The notes under the pieces: model-generated
The model's database searches: none
What the model was told of the DNA's origin: nothing
The model's input: the letters and a program-made list of their open reading frames with translations, nothing else
Assembly: GCA_963786775.1 (NCBI GenBank)
Contig: CAWBAM010000046.1
Coordinates: 186,001 to 250,000, forward strand
Length of the DNA stretch: 64,000 nt
Direction: 5' to 3'
DNA from: ZC4RG25 sp963786775
GTDB taxonomy: Bacteria > Pseudomonadota > Alphaproteobacteria > Rhizobiales > Hyphomicrobiaceae
Program-made: the position numbers and the translations under genes
In this document: in pieces, positions 17,135-28,045 of the stretch
How positions within the stretch are numbered: position 1 is the stretch's first letter
Layout: each line of letters opens with the position of its first letter

Positions 17135-17863
17135 TCACCGCTGAAACTTCTTCAGAGTGAGATTCTCCCGTTTGAACAAGTTGGGGTCGATGTCTTCGGT
17201 CGTGTCCACTTGCGAGAGCTGAACACGTGTTTCCAGCCCTTGCGCATCGATCGTCACCCACTCCTTGAGCATCAGCTCTGGGTCCTTGGTCAGGAACAGT
17301 GTGATCCGGCCGGACACATCCGGGTCCTTGTCCTGAAGGGTGATGATGATCAGGTCCTCGACTTCTTGCACATCGAAAATGCGCGCATCGCGCAGCAGAT
17401 CGACGTCCTTGCGCAGTAGTAGTCGGAACGGCGTGTTGTCGAGCTCGTAAACGTCCTCGGTATTCAGGTCGTGGTCCTGAATGGCGAGCCACCGCCCATC
17501 AGAAATGATGACCTTCAGGCTGGGGGAGCCATAATCAAATCGAAACCGGCCCGGCTTCTTTACATAGAACCTACCCCGCATCTGCTTCTTGTCGGGGTCA
17601 GTCTGCAGGAAGCGGCCTTTCAGGTTCTCCAATTCGTTAAAGTACGCGTTGACCTTCCCAATTGCAGCGAGTTGCTCCTCCGTGAACTCCGATTCAGTGG
17701 GATCCATCGGAGTTACAGTTCCGGTCCAGCTCGGGCTGACAGTCTCATCCTCCTCAGCCGAGACGGCTGGAGCCTCTTGTTGCGCAAGAGCCAGGCTACC
17801 CATTCCGAATAGTGCGAGCAGGCAAGCGGCACCTGCCGCCGCTACCGCCACAATCGCGCGCAT
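17135..17863 (-). CDS. lolA: Outer-membrane lipoprotein carrier protein LolA family
   Basis: 242 residues; ATG 17863 follows AAAGGGGGCGGA. A signal peptide ends near LALAQ. The mature part has the LolA fold: INAYF-like VNAYFNELENLKGRFLQTDPDKKQMRGRFYVKKPGRFRFDYGSP, KVIISDGRWLAIQDHDLNTEDVYELDNTPFRLLL, and the final LFKRENLTLKK. LolA ferries lipoproteins across the periplasm to the outer membrane. It follows ftsK by 140 bases on the same strand, the usual alphaproteobacterial linkage. Confidence 0.92.
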   Translation of the reverse strand: MRAIVAVAAAGAACLLALFGMGSLALAQQEAPAVSAEEDETVSPSWTGTVTPMDPTESEFTEEQLAAIGKVNAYFNELENLKGRFLQTDPDKKQMRGRFYVKKPGRFRFDYGSPSLKVIISDGRWLAIQDHDLNTEDVYELDNTPFRLLLRKDVDLLRDARIFDVQEVEDLIIITLQDKDPDVSGRITLFLTKDPELMLKEWVTIDAQGLETRVQLSQVDTTEDIDPNLFKRENLTLKKFQR

Positions 17864-18002
17864 TCCGCCCCCTTTTCTGGTCAAGGCTCGTGGAGATCGT
17901 TGTCGCAACAATGAGACCAGATGTGGGCAATCTACCTGCCCGGCCCAGTTGCACAAGCGCCTTGCCGTTGCTGGGTTGTGGACGGAGCAACAATTGCCCG
18001 GT

Positions 18003-20512
18003 TCAAGCCGTCGTCGAAGTTGCGGAAAGGCCACTCAGCAGGATCTCGCGCTTGCCAACGGCATTCGCTGGACTGACGATGCCTTCCCGTTCCATACGTT
18101 CCATGAGATCGGCGGCGCGGTTGTAGCCGATCGAAAGCCGGCGCTGCAGGTAGCTCGTCGATGCCTTGCGATCGCGCAGAACGATCGCAACCGCCTTGTC
18201 GTAGAGATCCCCCTCGCTGCTCTTGCCGCCACCTGGTGCGCCCAAGCCCTCCGCTTCCTGAGGACCATCGGTGACGCCCTCGACGTATTCCGGCTCGCCC
18301 TGCTCTCTCAAGAATTGTGCAATGCTCTCGACTTCCTCGTCGGAAACGAAGGGGCCGTGAACACGGATGATCTGGCCTGAACCCGGCGAGAACAGCATGT
18401 CGCCCTGCCCGAGAAGCTGCTCCGCCCCCTGCTCGTTCAGGATGGTGCGGCTATCGACCTTCGATGCCACTTTGAAGCTGATGCGCGTCGGGAAATTGGC
18501 TTTGATGGTGCCGGTAATGATGTCAACCGATGGCCGCTGCGTAGCCATGATGAGGTGAATCCCTGCCGCGCGCGCCATCTGCGCCAGTCGCTGTACGGCA
18601 GCCTCGATCTCCTTGCCGGCGACGATCATCAGGTCGGCGAACTCGTCGACAACGACGACGATATAGGGCATCGGCTCGAGATCGAGTTCCTCGGTCTCGA
18701 ACACCGCCTCGCCGGTACGACGGTCAAATCCTGTCTGCACGGTGCGCCGCATCCGATCGCCGCGGGTCTTGGCGTGCCGCACTCGATTGTTGAACACGTC
18801 GATGTTGCGCACGCCGAGCGCCGCCATGCGCTTGTAGCGCTCCTCCATCTCGCGCACGACCCAGTTGAGCGCCGCGACGGCCTTGTGCGGATCGGTGACG
18901 ACCGGCGTCAGCAGATGCGGAATGCCGTTGTAGACCGACAGCTCCAGCATCTTCGGGTCGATCATGATCAGCCGGCAATCCTCAGGCGATAGTTTGTAGA
19001 GGAGCGACAGCACCATCGAGTTGATGCCGACGGATTTCCCGGAGCCCGTCGTGCCGGCGACGAGGAGGTGAGGCATACGAGCCAGATCAACGACGATCGG
19101 GTCACCGTTGATGGCCTTGCCGAGAGCCAGCGGCAGCCGCGCGTCGGTGGTGCGGAAGGCTTCCGTCTCGAACAATTCACGCAGCAGCACCATCTCGCGC
19201 CGGGTGTTGGGAAGCTCTATTCCGATCACGTTGCGGCCCGGAACCACGGCGACCCGCACGGCCGTGGCACTCATGGAGCGGGCAATGTCCTCGGCCAACC
19301 CGATGACACGCGACGACTTGATGCCACGCGCCGGTTCGAGCTCGAACAGCGTGACCACAGGGCCAGGCTTGATGTCCTTGATTTCGCCCTTGATGCCGAA
19401 GTCCGCCAGGACATCCTCGAGCAGCCTCGCCGTACCCCGCAGAACGGTCTGGGTGAATTCAGGGCCCGGTTTCCCTCCCGCAGGGCGCTTCAACAGATTG
19501 ACGCCCGGCTTGCGGAAGGCAGAAGACTTGCCCCGGCGAAGCGGAAACGAAGCAGACCGGAACTTGCGGAGCGCGCCGCACGCGGAGCAACTTGCGCATT
19601 AGCCGGCGCGAAGCGCTCTGCAATGCGGCGGCTTTCATCATCTTCGAGCTCCGAGTCGGCCGCCGGCCCGTCGCTGATCGCGTTAGCCCCCTGTCCGAGA
19701 GCGTCCCGCGCCATACCGGCTTGCCTCGCGGGACGGCTTGGCACCGGGTCCGGGTCTGGTGCCCAGTCATGCGGGCCAGGCGGCAGGACCGGCTCGATGG
19801 GCGCTCGCTCCCTCACAACGTTTTGCCGACGCCTGCGAAACAGGGTTGGCAGCTGGAAGCTCGTATGGAAGCCACTGGCAGGGGCCGCCGGCCGCCGCGC
19901 CGCAGCTTCCGGTTGCCAAAACTCAGACGCCCACCGTCCGCTCAGCCCCAGAGAACAGGTGAACGCCGCCAGCCCGCCGGAAAACAGCAGGAGCCCCGCC
20001 ACCGCTCCCGAGCGCACGGGAACCACCGTCGCGACCAGACCAGCCGACAGGTTGTAGAGCAAATCGCCGATGATGCCGCCAAACCCGTTGTGCAGGGGCC
20101 AGTTTGCTGCTGTGGGAAGCGCGGAGCATCCGGCGGCCAGCCCGAGCACCGCGATGGCGAGTAAGACGATACGTGACCGGAGAAATGAGAGACGGCCGCC
20201 TGAAAACAGCTCGAAGCCCCACACCGCCGGCGCCAGAACCAGGAACGCCGATGCAAGGCCCAACAGTTGCAGCATCAGGTCGGAAATGATGGCCCCACCT
20301 GGACCGAGCAGATTACGCGTGGGGCCGATGGCAACGGTATGTGTCAGGCTCGGGTCGCTGACCGACCAGGAGACCAGGCTCAGCCAACCTGCGACTCCAA
20401 ATAGGAAGAGCGCGGCACCTACGCAGCGGGAAATCCAGCTCGAAAGTCTGTCCTCCACCGAAGTGGGGAGCAGCCGCTGCTGGTCGATTCCATAACCCCG
20501 CTGCAACATCAC
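18003..20512 (-). CDS. ftsK: DNA translocase FtsK (one frameshift)
   Basis: FtsK pumps chromosomal DNA through the closing septum and activates XerCD at dif. The N-terminal part has several membrane helices (AALFLFGVAGWLSLVSW; LGLASAFLVLAPAVWGFELF), then a proline-rich linker. Near 19525-19535 the frame changes. Beyond it comes the alpha/beta motor, with LLVAGTTGSGKSVGIN (Walker A), VVVDEFADLMIV (Walker B), then a C-terminal winged-helix gamma domain (TSYLQRRLSIGYNRAADLMERMEREGIV) that reads KOPS/FRS polar sequences. Restored length about 835 residues is normal. Frameshift is a likely base-call error. Confidence 0.94.
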
Positions 20513-20546
20513 GCCACTTGGACCTACGACAGAACCAACCCGGAAA

Positions 20547-21764
20547 CTAGGACAGCACCGATACGATGCGTTCGAGCGCTTCCCTGATCGTGGCCGGGTC
20601 GTTCACCAACGCGACACGGATGCGGTCGTCTCCAGGATTTACTCCATCGGGACCCGGTTGTGCGAGGAAAGCACCAGGCACAACTTTGACACCCGCGCGT
20701 TGCCAAAGAGTTACCGTAGTTTCAACGCCTCCTCCGAATTGGCTCACATCGAGCCATAGGAAGAAGCCACCTTCCGGCCTGCGGTAACCAAAGCGACCTG
20801 CCAGGATCTCGTCGCAAACGTCGAACTTGCTCCGATAGGACTGGCGGATTGTGGCAACATGCTGCTCCTCGGACCAAACGGCCGCCGAGGCATGCTGCAC
20901 GACACCCGGCATTTGCGGCGCGATAAGGTTTCGGACCTCGGCAAAGCTTTCGAGAAATTCGCCGTCACCAGCAGCGAAGCCAGAGCGCAATCCGGGCAGA
21001 TTGGACCGCTTTGATAAAGAATTGAATACGACGAGATTGCGGAAGCCCTCCGGGGTCTTGGCCGCGACTTCGAGTCCGCCGGTCGGTGGCTCACCCGTGT
21101 AGATCTCCGAGTAGCACTCGTCGAAGAACAGCATGAAATCGTAGCGGCGAGCCAACTCCAGCGCCCTCATCGTGTATGAGGTATTCGCTACTGCACCTTG
21201 CGGATTGGCAGGGGAGCAGAGATAGAAGGCTACCGTCCGTTCAAGGATGTCCGTTTCGCGTTCCAACGCGTCGAGGTCTGGCAAATGCCCAGTGGCCTCG
21301 GTCGCGTTGAGGAAATACGGCTCGCAGTTGGTTGCATACGCCGCGCCGAGATAAGTGTGATAGAAGGGATTGGGCAACAGGACGACAGGCCGGCCCTGGA
21401 CCCGTTTACGACCGACGGCCGGCAACATCGCGTAGAACAGGCCTTCGCGTGAGCCGTTGATCGGGAGAACTTCGCGAGCCGCATCGATCCGGCCAGCCAG
21501 CCCGTATCGGCGTTCGATCCAGCTGGCAATCGCTTGGCGCAGCTCATCCGAGCCCCGGATTTTCGGATATGTGCCCAAGAGCTGCTTGGCCTCGGCCATC
21601 CGGTCGATGACAAAATCGGGCATCCTTTCCTTAGGATCGCCGATGGTCAGCTCGATCACCTTCTCGTGACCGGGGGCAATGCCCTCGAGCAGTCGAGCAA
21701 TCCGCGTGAACGGGGAAAGAATTGCGCCCTGCGCCAAGGCCTCGAGGCCACCGTGTGTACTCAT
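20547..21764 (-). CDS. Class I/II PLP aminotransferase (succinyldiaminopimelate / LL-DAP type)
   Basis: 405 residues, intact. ELTIGDPKERMPDFV at the N-terminus, PNPFYHTYLGAA, CSPANPQGAV, DECYSEIY and the PLP-binding Lys in NSLSKRSNLPGLRSGF all belong to fold-type I aminotransferases. The family next to ftsK in alphaproteobacteria is usually called DapC, acting in lysine and diaminopimelate synthesis, but substrate cannot be read from the sequence. It lies 34 bases upstream of ftsK on the same strand. Confidence 0.88.
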   Translation of the reverse strand: MSTHGGLEALAQGAILSPFTRIARLLEGIAPGHEKVIELTIGDPKERMPDFVIDRMAEAKQLLGTYPKIRGSDELRQAIASWIERRYGLAGRIDAAREVLPINGSREGLFYAMLPAVGRKRVQGRPVVLLPNPFYHTYLGAAYATNCEPYFLNATEATGHLPDLDALERETDILERTVAFYLCSPANPQGAVANTSYTMRALELARRYDFMLFFDECYSEIYTGEPPTGGLEVAAKTPEGFRNLVVFNSLSKRSNLPGLRSGFAAGDGEFLESFAEVRNLIAPQMPGVVQHASAAVWSEEQHVATIRQSYRSKFDVCDEILAGRFGYRRPEGGFFLWLDVSQFGGGVETTVTLWQRAGVKVVPGAFLAQPGPDGVNPGDDRIRVALVNDPATIREALERIVSVLS

Positions 21765-21839
21765 AAGAAACTTTCCTCGCTGGAGTTTGCGGGAGCGAGG
21801 TCTAGCTGACGTTCGCGGCTGGTGCCAGTGCCAGCCGGT

Positions 21840-22698
21840 TCATCTGACCCGCCGCGGGTTAAGGTAATATTCCGCCTCGTAGCGCTCGATCTTCGGCTCT
21901 ACCTTGCCGGCGCGCACGTCAGCCGCCAGCCGTCCAATATGGCGGCGGCAAGCTTTGTTGAAACCGATTGTCGCGGCGAAAAGCTTCATCACGGTCATCA
22001 ACTTGTTATCGGCATGCTCGGCACGCACCTTGCCCGTCCAGTAGCCGAACGAGAACAATCGGCCGTCGATATGCCCAACCTTGCGGTCACGCTCGTCGAA
22101 AAGCGTGTAGTCGCCACCGACACTGATCAAGTCATGGCGTAATCGATAGAATGTCGGCCTGCCGTCCCTGAATATGAAAAACGAGAAATTTTCCGGCAGG
22201 ATTGGCCACTTGTTGGCCGAGCGCTCGACGTAGACGATGGATTTGTCCTCGTGCGTATTGACGGCATAGGCGAGTCACCGGAATGCCGCGCGCGCCAAGC
22301 GTAAGCTGCAGGCTTCGGCCGATCATTAGGTCCATGGTCGCCCGCCAGTTGAGGGTATCTGAGAACAATCTGATGATTAGCCGCTTGTCCATGCCGGACC
22401 GCTGCTTCCAAAGATCTTCGCGATAGCCAATGAGTTCGGTGCGCCGGCCGTCCTCCTTAACCTCGGCGAAGATGTCCATGTCGGTCGAGAACTGGCGGGA
22501 TTTGGCGCGGTTACGCGAATGACGATAGATGCCGAATTCGACCGAATTGAAATCGGTGATCCAAACATCGACCGTGAAGCGTTTCCACGGGTCAGAACCT
22601 GAGGCGGCTGCCGTTCGACCCGATTTGGTTTCTGCCGGAGCGTCCGCTCCCGCTGCATCCACCCGTTCGAAGACCTCAGCCGCTGAGCTCTGTGCCAT
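21840..22698 (-). CDS. Conserved hypothetical protein, possibly LURP/scramblase-like (one frameshift)
   Basis: Not recognised with certainty. Restored length about 286 residues. The first half (FTVDVWITDFNSVEFGIYRHSRN, LIGYREDLWKQRSGMDKRLIIRLFSDTLNW) joins, after a frame change near 22270, AVNTHEDKSIVYVERSANKW, PTFYRLRHDLISVGGDYTLFDERDRKVGHIDGRLFSFGYW and a helical end. The alternating DYTLFDERDRKVGHIDG pattern recalls the beta-barrel of LURP-one/scramblase-like proteins, but this is a guess. No signal peptide. Lies between the aminotransferase and YggS genes on the same strand. Confidence 0.6.
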
Positions 22699-22842
22699 GC
22701 CTCTTTTTCCCCGCCTCGCAGTAGATGCGAATCACAGTTGTGACCTTAGCATCGCAAGGCGGAACGATCGGGATGATCACAGAATTTGGTCTGGAAAACT
22801 TCAAATCTGGAGGCGTTGAACCGCCATCCAAGACCTCAGACT

Positions 22843-23505
22843 TTACCGCTCGCCAAAGATGGCGCTCCCAACCCGCACGTAGTCGGCCCCGAAGGCGATG
22901 GCAGTTTCGAAATCGGCGCTCATGCCCATGCTGAGCTCCTTGAGGCCAAGCTCCTCGGCTCGTTTCGCCAGAAAAGCGAAATGCACAGCGGGCTCTTCAT
23001 CTACGGGTGGGATGCACATCAAACCGGCGAGGTCGATCCGCAGCTCTTCCCGGCAATACCGGACGAGGTCTTCCAGCTCGCCGGGCATCACGCCCGCCTT
23101 CTGGGGCTCTTCACCCGTATTCACCTGCACGAAAAGCTTGAGCGTACGGCCCTGCTTGGCCATTTCCTCAGCCACGACCCGTGCGATCTTCGGGCGATCG
23201 ATCGAATGGATGGCATCGAAGAGCTGCACCGCCTCTTTGGCTTTATTCGACTGCAGCGCACCGACGAGGTGCAGCTCGAGATCGGGGAATTGCGCCTTGA
23301 GGGCCGGCCACTTGGCCTTGGCTTCCTGCACCCTGTTTTCGCCGAACAGCCGTTGCCCTGCCTCGATCACGGGCACGATGTGCGGTACATCGAACGTCTT
23401 GGAGACGGCGATCAGGCGAACGGATTGAGGATCACGCCCTGCCTCACGTGCAGCCTCTGTGATGCGCCTTCGAATGTCTGAAAGTCGTTCGACAGCCGCA
23501 GTCAT
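22843..23505 (-). CDS. YggS-family PLP homeostasis protein
   Basis: 220 residues from ATG 23505. The alanine-racemase-like fold binds PLP through Lys in LIAVSKTFDVPHI; FGENRVQEAKAKW, HLVGALQSNKAKEAV, VNTGEEPQKAGV, LAGLMCIPP and LSMGMSADFETAIAFGADYVRVGSAIFGER are the classic COG0325 blocks. The protein balances free PLP and amino-acid pools. It is divergent from leuS across a 231-base gap (23506-23736), where I see no gene. Confidence 0.93.
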   Translation of the reverse strand: MTAAVERLSDIRRRITEAAREAGRDPQSVRLIAVSKTFDVPHIVPVIEAGQRLFGENRVQEAKAKWPALKAQFPDLELHLVGALQSNKAKEAVQLFDAIHSIDRPKIARVVAEEMAKQGRTLKLFVQVNTGEEPQKAGVMPGELEDLVRYCREELRIDLAGLMCIPPVDEEPAVHFAFLAKRAEELGLKELSMGMSADFETAIAFGADYVRVGSAIFGER

Positions 23506-23736
23506 TGAGTTCACCCCGTCCAATCCTCGAGATCGCCACCGCAGAACGGCCGGTATGCAACGGATTTCGCGACACGTCGATAGATAGGGACGATCTGTCG
23601 ATTGCATCGGGGCAGGCGAGATCCTATTCCCTCGGCAGGTAAAGTCGCGCGCACCGGCGGTTCAGCTCCGGCTTGACCGTCCCTTGCCTTTCAGGCTGTA
23701 TCGCCCGCGATCGACACTCGAAAGCATAGTAGCCCC

Positions 23737-26339
23737 ATGGCCACCGAACGCTACAACGCGCCTGCCCGAGAGAAGCACTGGCAGCAGATCTGGGAAAGCC
23801 GCAATGTCTTCATGTGTTCGAACGAAGACAAGCGGCCGAAGTGCTATGTGCTTGAGATGTTCCCCTATCCTTCTGGCCGCATCCACATGGGCCATGTGCG
23901 CAACTACACGATGGGGGATGTCTTCGCCCGCTACAAGCGCGCCAAAGGCTTCAACGTCCTGCATCCGATGGGCTGGGACGCTTTCGGCATGCCGGCCGAG
24001 AACGCAGCGATGGAGCGCAAGGTCCACCCCGCCAAGTGGACCTACGACAACATCGCCACCATGCGCTCGCAGCTCAAGTCGATGGGCCTGTCGCTCGACT
24101 GGTCGCGCGAGTTCGCCACCTGCGATGTCGAGTATTACCACCAGCAGCAGAAGCTGTTTCTCGACTTCTACAAGAAGGGGCTCGCGTACCGCGGCGTTGG
24201 CAAGGTCAACTGGGACCCAGTCGATCAGACGGTACTCGCGAACGAGCAGGTGATCGACGGCCGTGGCTGGCGCTCCGGTGCGTTGGTCGAGACCCGCGAG
24301 ATGCCGGTCTGGTATCTCAAGATCACTGCCTATGCGGACGAGCTGCTGGAGGGCCTTGAACGAACTGACGCGCTGGCCCGAGAAAGTGCGCGTCATGCAG
24401 GCCAACTGGATCGGCCGCTCCGAAGGCTTGCTGATGAAGTATGCCTGGGCGGGGAGAAGCTGCCGGCCGACTGGCAGGAGCTCGAGGTCTTCACCACGCG
24501 AGCCGACACGATCTTCGGCGGCAGCTTCTGCGCCTTGTCACCGGATCACCCACTGACGAAAGAGGCTTGCCAAGTCGAACCCTGACCTGGCGGCCTTCGT
24601 GGAGGAATGCCACCACATCGGGACGTCCGAGGAGGACATCAATCGCGTCGAGAAGAAGGGCTTCGACACGGGGCTCACCGCGACGCACCCGTTGATCCGG
24701 ACCGCCGCTTGCCGGTGTACGTCGCCAACTTTGTCCTCATGGGCTACGGAACGGGGGCCATCTTCGGCTGTCCCTGCTCCATGATCAAGCGCGACTTCGA
24801 GTTCGCGACGAAGTACAAGTTGCCGATCGTCCCTGTGGTGATCTCCAGAGGGGCAGGATCCTGCCACCTTCGACCTCGGGAGGCGAGGGCCTACGACGGC
24901 CCGGTCGCCTCGCCAATTCCGAGTTTCTGAACGGGCTTACGATAGACGAGGCCAAGGCCGAGGTTGCCAGCCGGATGAGAAGGGCCATCGGCAAAAGGCA
25001 CGCGCCGATCATGTACCGGTTGCGTGATTGGGGTATCTCGCGCCAGCGCTACTGGGGTTGCCCGATCCCGATTGTACACTGTGACTCCTGTGGGATCGTG
25101 CCGGTGCCGGAGGATCAGCTTCCGGTGCGCCTGCCGGAAGACGTCACCTTCCGACGTTCCCGGCAATCCACTGGAGCGCCACCCGACGTGGAAACATGTC
25201 GACTGCCCATCGTGCGGCAAGCCGGCCAGGCGCGAGACGGACACGATGGATACGTTCGTCGACAGCTCCTGGTATTCGCGCGGTTCTGCTCACCCCGTGC
25301 CAACATTCCCGTGGATCTAGAAGCAGCCAAGTATTGGCTGCCTGTCGACCAGTACATCGGCGGCATCGAGCACGCGATTCTGCACCTGTTGTATTCGCGC
25401 TTCTTCGCCCGCGCGATGGTGGCCACCGGCCATCTCAACGTGAAAGAACCGTTCGCCGGTTTGTTTACGCAGGGGATGGTCACTCACGAAACCTACTCGA
25501 AGAACGGCAAATGGTTGCTGCCGACCGAGGTGCGGATCGAGGGTGAAGGCGATCAGCGGCGCGCCTACGAGATCGCCACCGGTGAACCGGTCGAGATCGG
25601 CTCGATCGAGAAGATGTCGAAGTCGAAGAAGAACCTGGTCGACCCAGACGACATCATCTCGACCTATGGCGCAGACTGTGCCCGTTGGTTCATGCTTTCG
25701 GACAGTCCGCCCGAGCGGGATGTCATCTGGACCGAAGCTGGTATTGCAGGTGCAAGCCGATTTATGCAGCGCGTGTGGCGGCTGGTCAACGATGCGCTGG
25801 CTGTGGCTGCACCGATCGGCACGCCCAAGCCCGCCGAATTCGGCCCGGACGCGGATGCCCTTCGCCGGGCGACACACAAGGCCCTCTCCCGTGTGGGCCA
25901 GAACATCGAGAACCTGCGGTTCAATCTTGCTGTCGCCCAAATCTACGAGCTTGCCAGCACTCTCCAGTCGACCCTCGGAAAGCGGGCCCCTGGCCTAGAC
26001 TGGGCCATTCGCGAAAGCCTCGAGCTGCTCGTTCAGATGCTCGGCCCGATGATGCCGCATTTGGCAGAAGAATGCTGGGAGCGGCTTGGATACAACACCT
26101 TGCTTGCAGATCAACCTTGGCCAGCCGTGGAGGAGGCCCTTCTCGTTGACGATACGATCACCATTGCCGTACAGGTGAATGGTAAGCGTAGGGACGAGCT
26201 GACGATCGCCAGAAGCGCGAGCAAAGCCGAAATCGAGGCAGCAGCCTTGAAGCTGGAGCCGGTCATCCGTGCTCTGGATGGGCGACCCGTGAAGAAAGTG
26301 ATCGTCGTGCCGCAGAGGATCGTGAATGTGGTTGCCTAG
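23737..26339 (+). CDS. leuS: Leucine-tRNA ligase (at least six frameshifts)
   Basis: Class I synthetase that charges tRNA-Leu. The ATP-binding HMGH (in SGRIHMGHVRNYTMGD) and KMSKS (in IEKMSKSKKNLVDPDD) are both present, as are the editing domain pieces (VFTTRADTIFGG; LTATHPLI; VANFVLMGYGTGAIFGCP) and tRNA-binding anticodon end (MMPHLAEECWERLG). Between about 24350 and 25305 the conserved protein jumps frames at least six times. Total extent fits a normal enzyme of about 865 residues. The stop overlaps the lptE start by 14 bases. Loss of this single essential gene is implausible, so the region is likely poorly sequenced. Confidence 0.94.
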
Positions 26340-26893
26340 GGGGCAGGGCTTCTCGGTTTCTGGCTGGTGGACTTGGGGCGGTGCGGCGCGTTCGATCGCG
26401 ATCGTGATGCTCCTCGCGCCGGCCCTTGCGGCATGCGAGGGTAGCACCGGCTTCCGCCCGATGTACGGCGCCGCCACTCTAGCTGACACGGAGGCGAAGC
26501 TTGCCTCGGTCTCGTTCGGGACCATTCCAGGCCGTGTCGGGCAGCGGATCCGCAACGAGCTGATCTTCCAGACTACGGGTGGTGGCTCTGGCCTGCCGCC
26601 GAAGTACCACGTCGACATCGCTATCCGCCAGCAGATCGTTTCCACGCTGGTGCGCAAAGATGGCGAGTCGCAGAGTCAAGTTTATAGTCTCGAGGCCAAG
26701 TTCCAGCTGATCCGCGTTGCCGACAACGCGGTGCTGTTGGAAGGCACGAGCTATGGCCGCGCCAGCTTCGAGCGTTTCGAACTCCATCTATTCGAACGTG
26801 AAAGCTCGTGAGGACGCGGAGAATCGCGCGGCACGCGCGGTTGCACAGGACATCAAGACACGGCTCGCCGCCTTCCTCTCCGGGACAGCTTAA
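26326..26893 (+). CDS. lptE: LPS assembly lipoprotein LptE (one frameshift)
   Basis: Signal peptide with lipobox LAAC (residues 34-37), then STGFRPMYG typical of LptE. It plugs the LptD barrel that delivers LPS to the outer leaflet. The frame is lost near 26780; the true tail (NVKAREDAENRAARAVAQDI, then KTRLAAFLSG) continues to TAA 26891-26893. Starts inside the leuS 3-prime end and is followed by holA after 46 bases, the standard leuS-lptE-holA order. Confidence 0.88.
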
Positions 26894-26939
26894 GCGGGCT
26901 GAATTACCCTGGCGGCCATAGCCGCCATGGACGAAACCG

Positions 26940-27983
26940 ATGACGGCCATCAAGGCTCAGCAGGCCGAGCAGTTTCTAAAGACACTTGACCTACGCTACC
27001 GGGCCATCTTGCTGTACGGCACCGATGCCGGCGTTATTGCCGAGCGGGCGCGGACTGCTGCCAGGAAACTGGCAGAATCCAGCGATCCGCCTGGCGACAT
27101 CCTCCGCATCGAGGATGCAGACCTCGAAGTCGAGCCAGACCGCCTCCTCGTCGAAGCACAGACGATCCCGATGTTCGGCGGTCCGAAGGTCATCCATACC
27201 CGCGCTAGCCGCAGGGTGACCGCGCAGGTGCTCCAGCCCCTATTGCAGGAGGGTGCCCTTGCGGGAGCCCTGGTGGTCGAGGCAGGCAATCTCCGCCCGG
27301 ACGATTTGCTCCGAGTGCTGTTCGAGAAATCCGCCAACGCAGCAGCAATCGCTTGTTTTGCAGACGAGAGCCGCACGCTGGATTCGATCATCAGCGAAAC
27401 TTTGGAGCAGGCTGGTATCACCATCACACGTGATGCCCGCCAGGCACTTCTTGCACGGCTGGGCGCCGACCGTGCCCTCACCCGTGGCGAGCTCGAGAAG
27501 CTCGTGTTGTATACGCGCGGCAAGAGCCAGATCGACATTGATGATGTAGATGCCATCGTCGGTGACGCATCCGAACTGGCAATCGAGACTGTGGTGTTGG
27601 CGGCCGCATCCGGGGAAGCGCGCCGCGCCGTTCAGGAGCTGGACCGCGTCATCGCAGCTGGAGAAAGCCCACAAACCGTCATCGCTGCTGTGCAGCGGCA
27701 TATGCAACGCCTTCATCGGCTACGGGCAAGCCTTGAAAGCGGTCAGTCCATGGATGCTGCCCTCCGGCAGCTCCGACCGCCGGTTCATTTCAAGACCCGC
27801 CCCCATCTCGAGGCTCAATGCCGAATGTGGGCTATCGAGAAATTGAACGCCGCACTTTCGCGCATTGCGGATGCTGCCAAGGAGGCGCGACTTAACTCGG
27901 CACTGGAAGCCACCATCGCCGAGCGCCTCCTTCTGGACCTGGCCCGCTCTGCGAAGAGCACCGCATCCGCTCGCACTGCATAA
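26940..27983 (+). CDS. holA: DNA polymerase III delta subunit
   Basis: 347 residues. Clamp-loader subunit that opens the beta sliding clamp. Features: N-terminal domain with AILLYGTDAGVIAERARTAARKL, DPPGDILRIEDADLEVEPDRLLVEAQTIPMFGGPKVIHTR, and a C-terminal collar domain with WAIEKLNAALSRIADAAKEARLNSALEATIAERLLLDLAR. Intact. Same order and strand as leuS and lptE. Confidence 0.93.
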   Translation: MTAIKAQQAEQFLKTLDLRYRAILLYGTDAGVIAERARTAARKLAESSDPPGDILRIEDADLEVEPDRLLVEAQTIPMFGGPKVIHTRASRRVTAQVLQPLLQEGALAGALVVEAGNLRPDDLLRVLFEKSANAAAIACFADESRTLDSIISETLEQAGITITRDARQALLARLGADRALTRGELEKLVLYTRGKSQIDIDDVDAIVGDASELAIETVVLAAASGEARRAVQELDRVIAAGESPQTVIAAVQRHMQRLHRLRASLESGQSMDAALRQLRPPVHFKTRPHLEAQCRMWAIEKLNAALSRIADAAKEARLNSALEATIAERLLLDLARSAKSTASARTA

Positions 27984-28045
27984 GCGTAAGCTTGCAGCAC
28001 GGCTGCGCCTGCTTATAGTGCGCCGAGCGAGCCGCGGGGGATCTC

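Noticed and set aside
23737..26339. leuS as pseudogene
   Set aside because: All motifs are present and in order; single essential copy expected, so breaks are attributed to sequence error.
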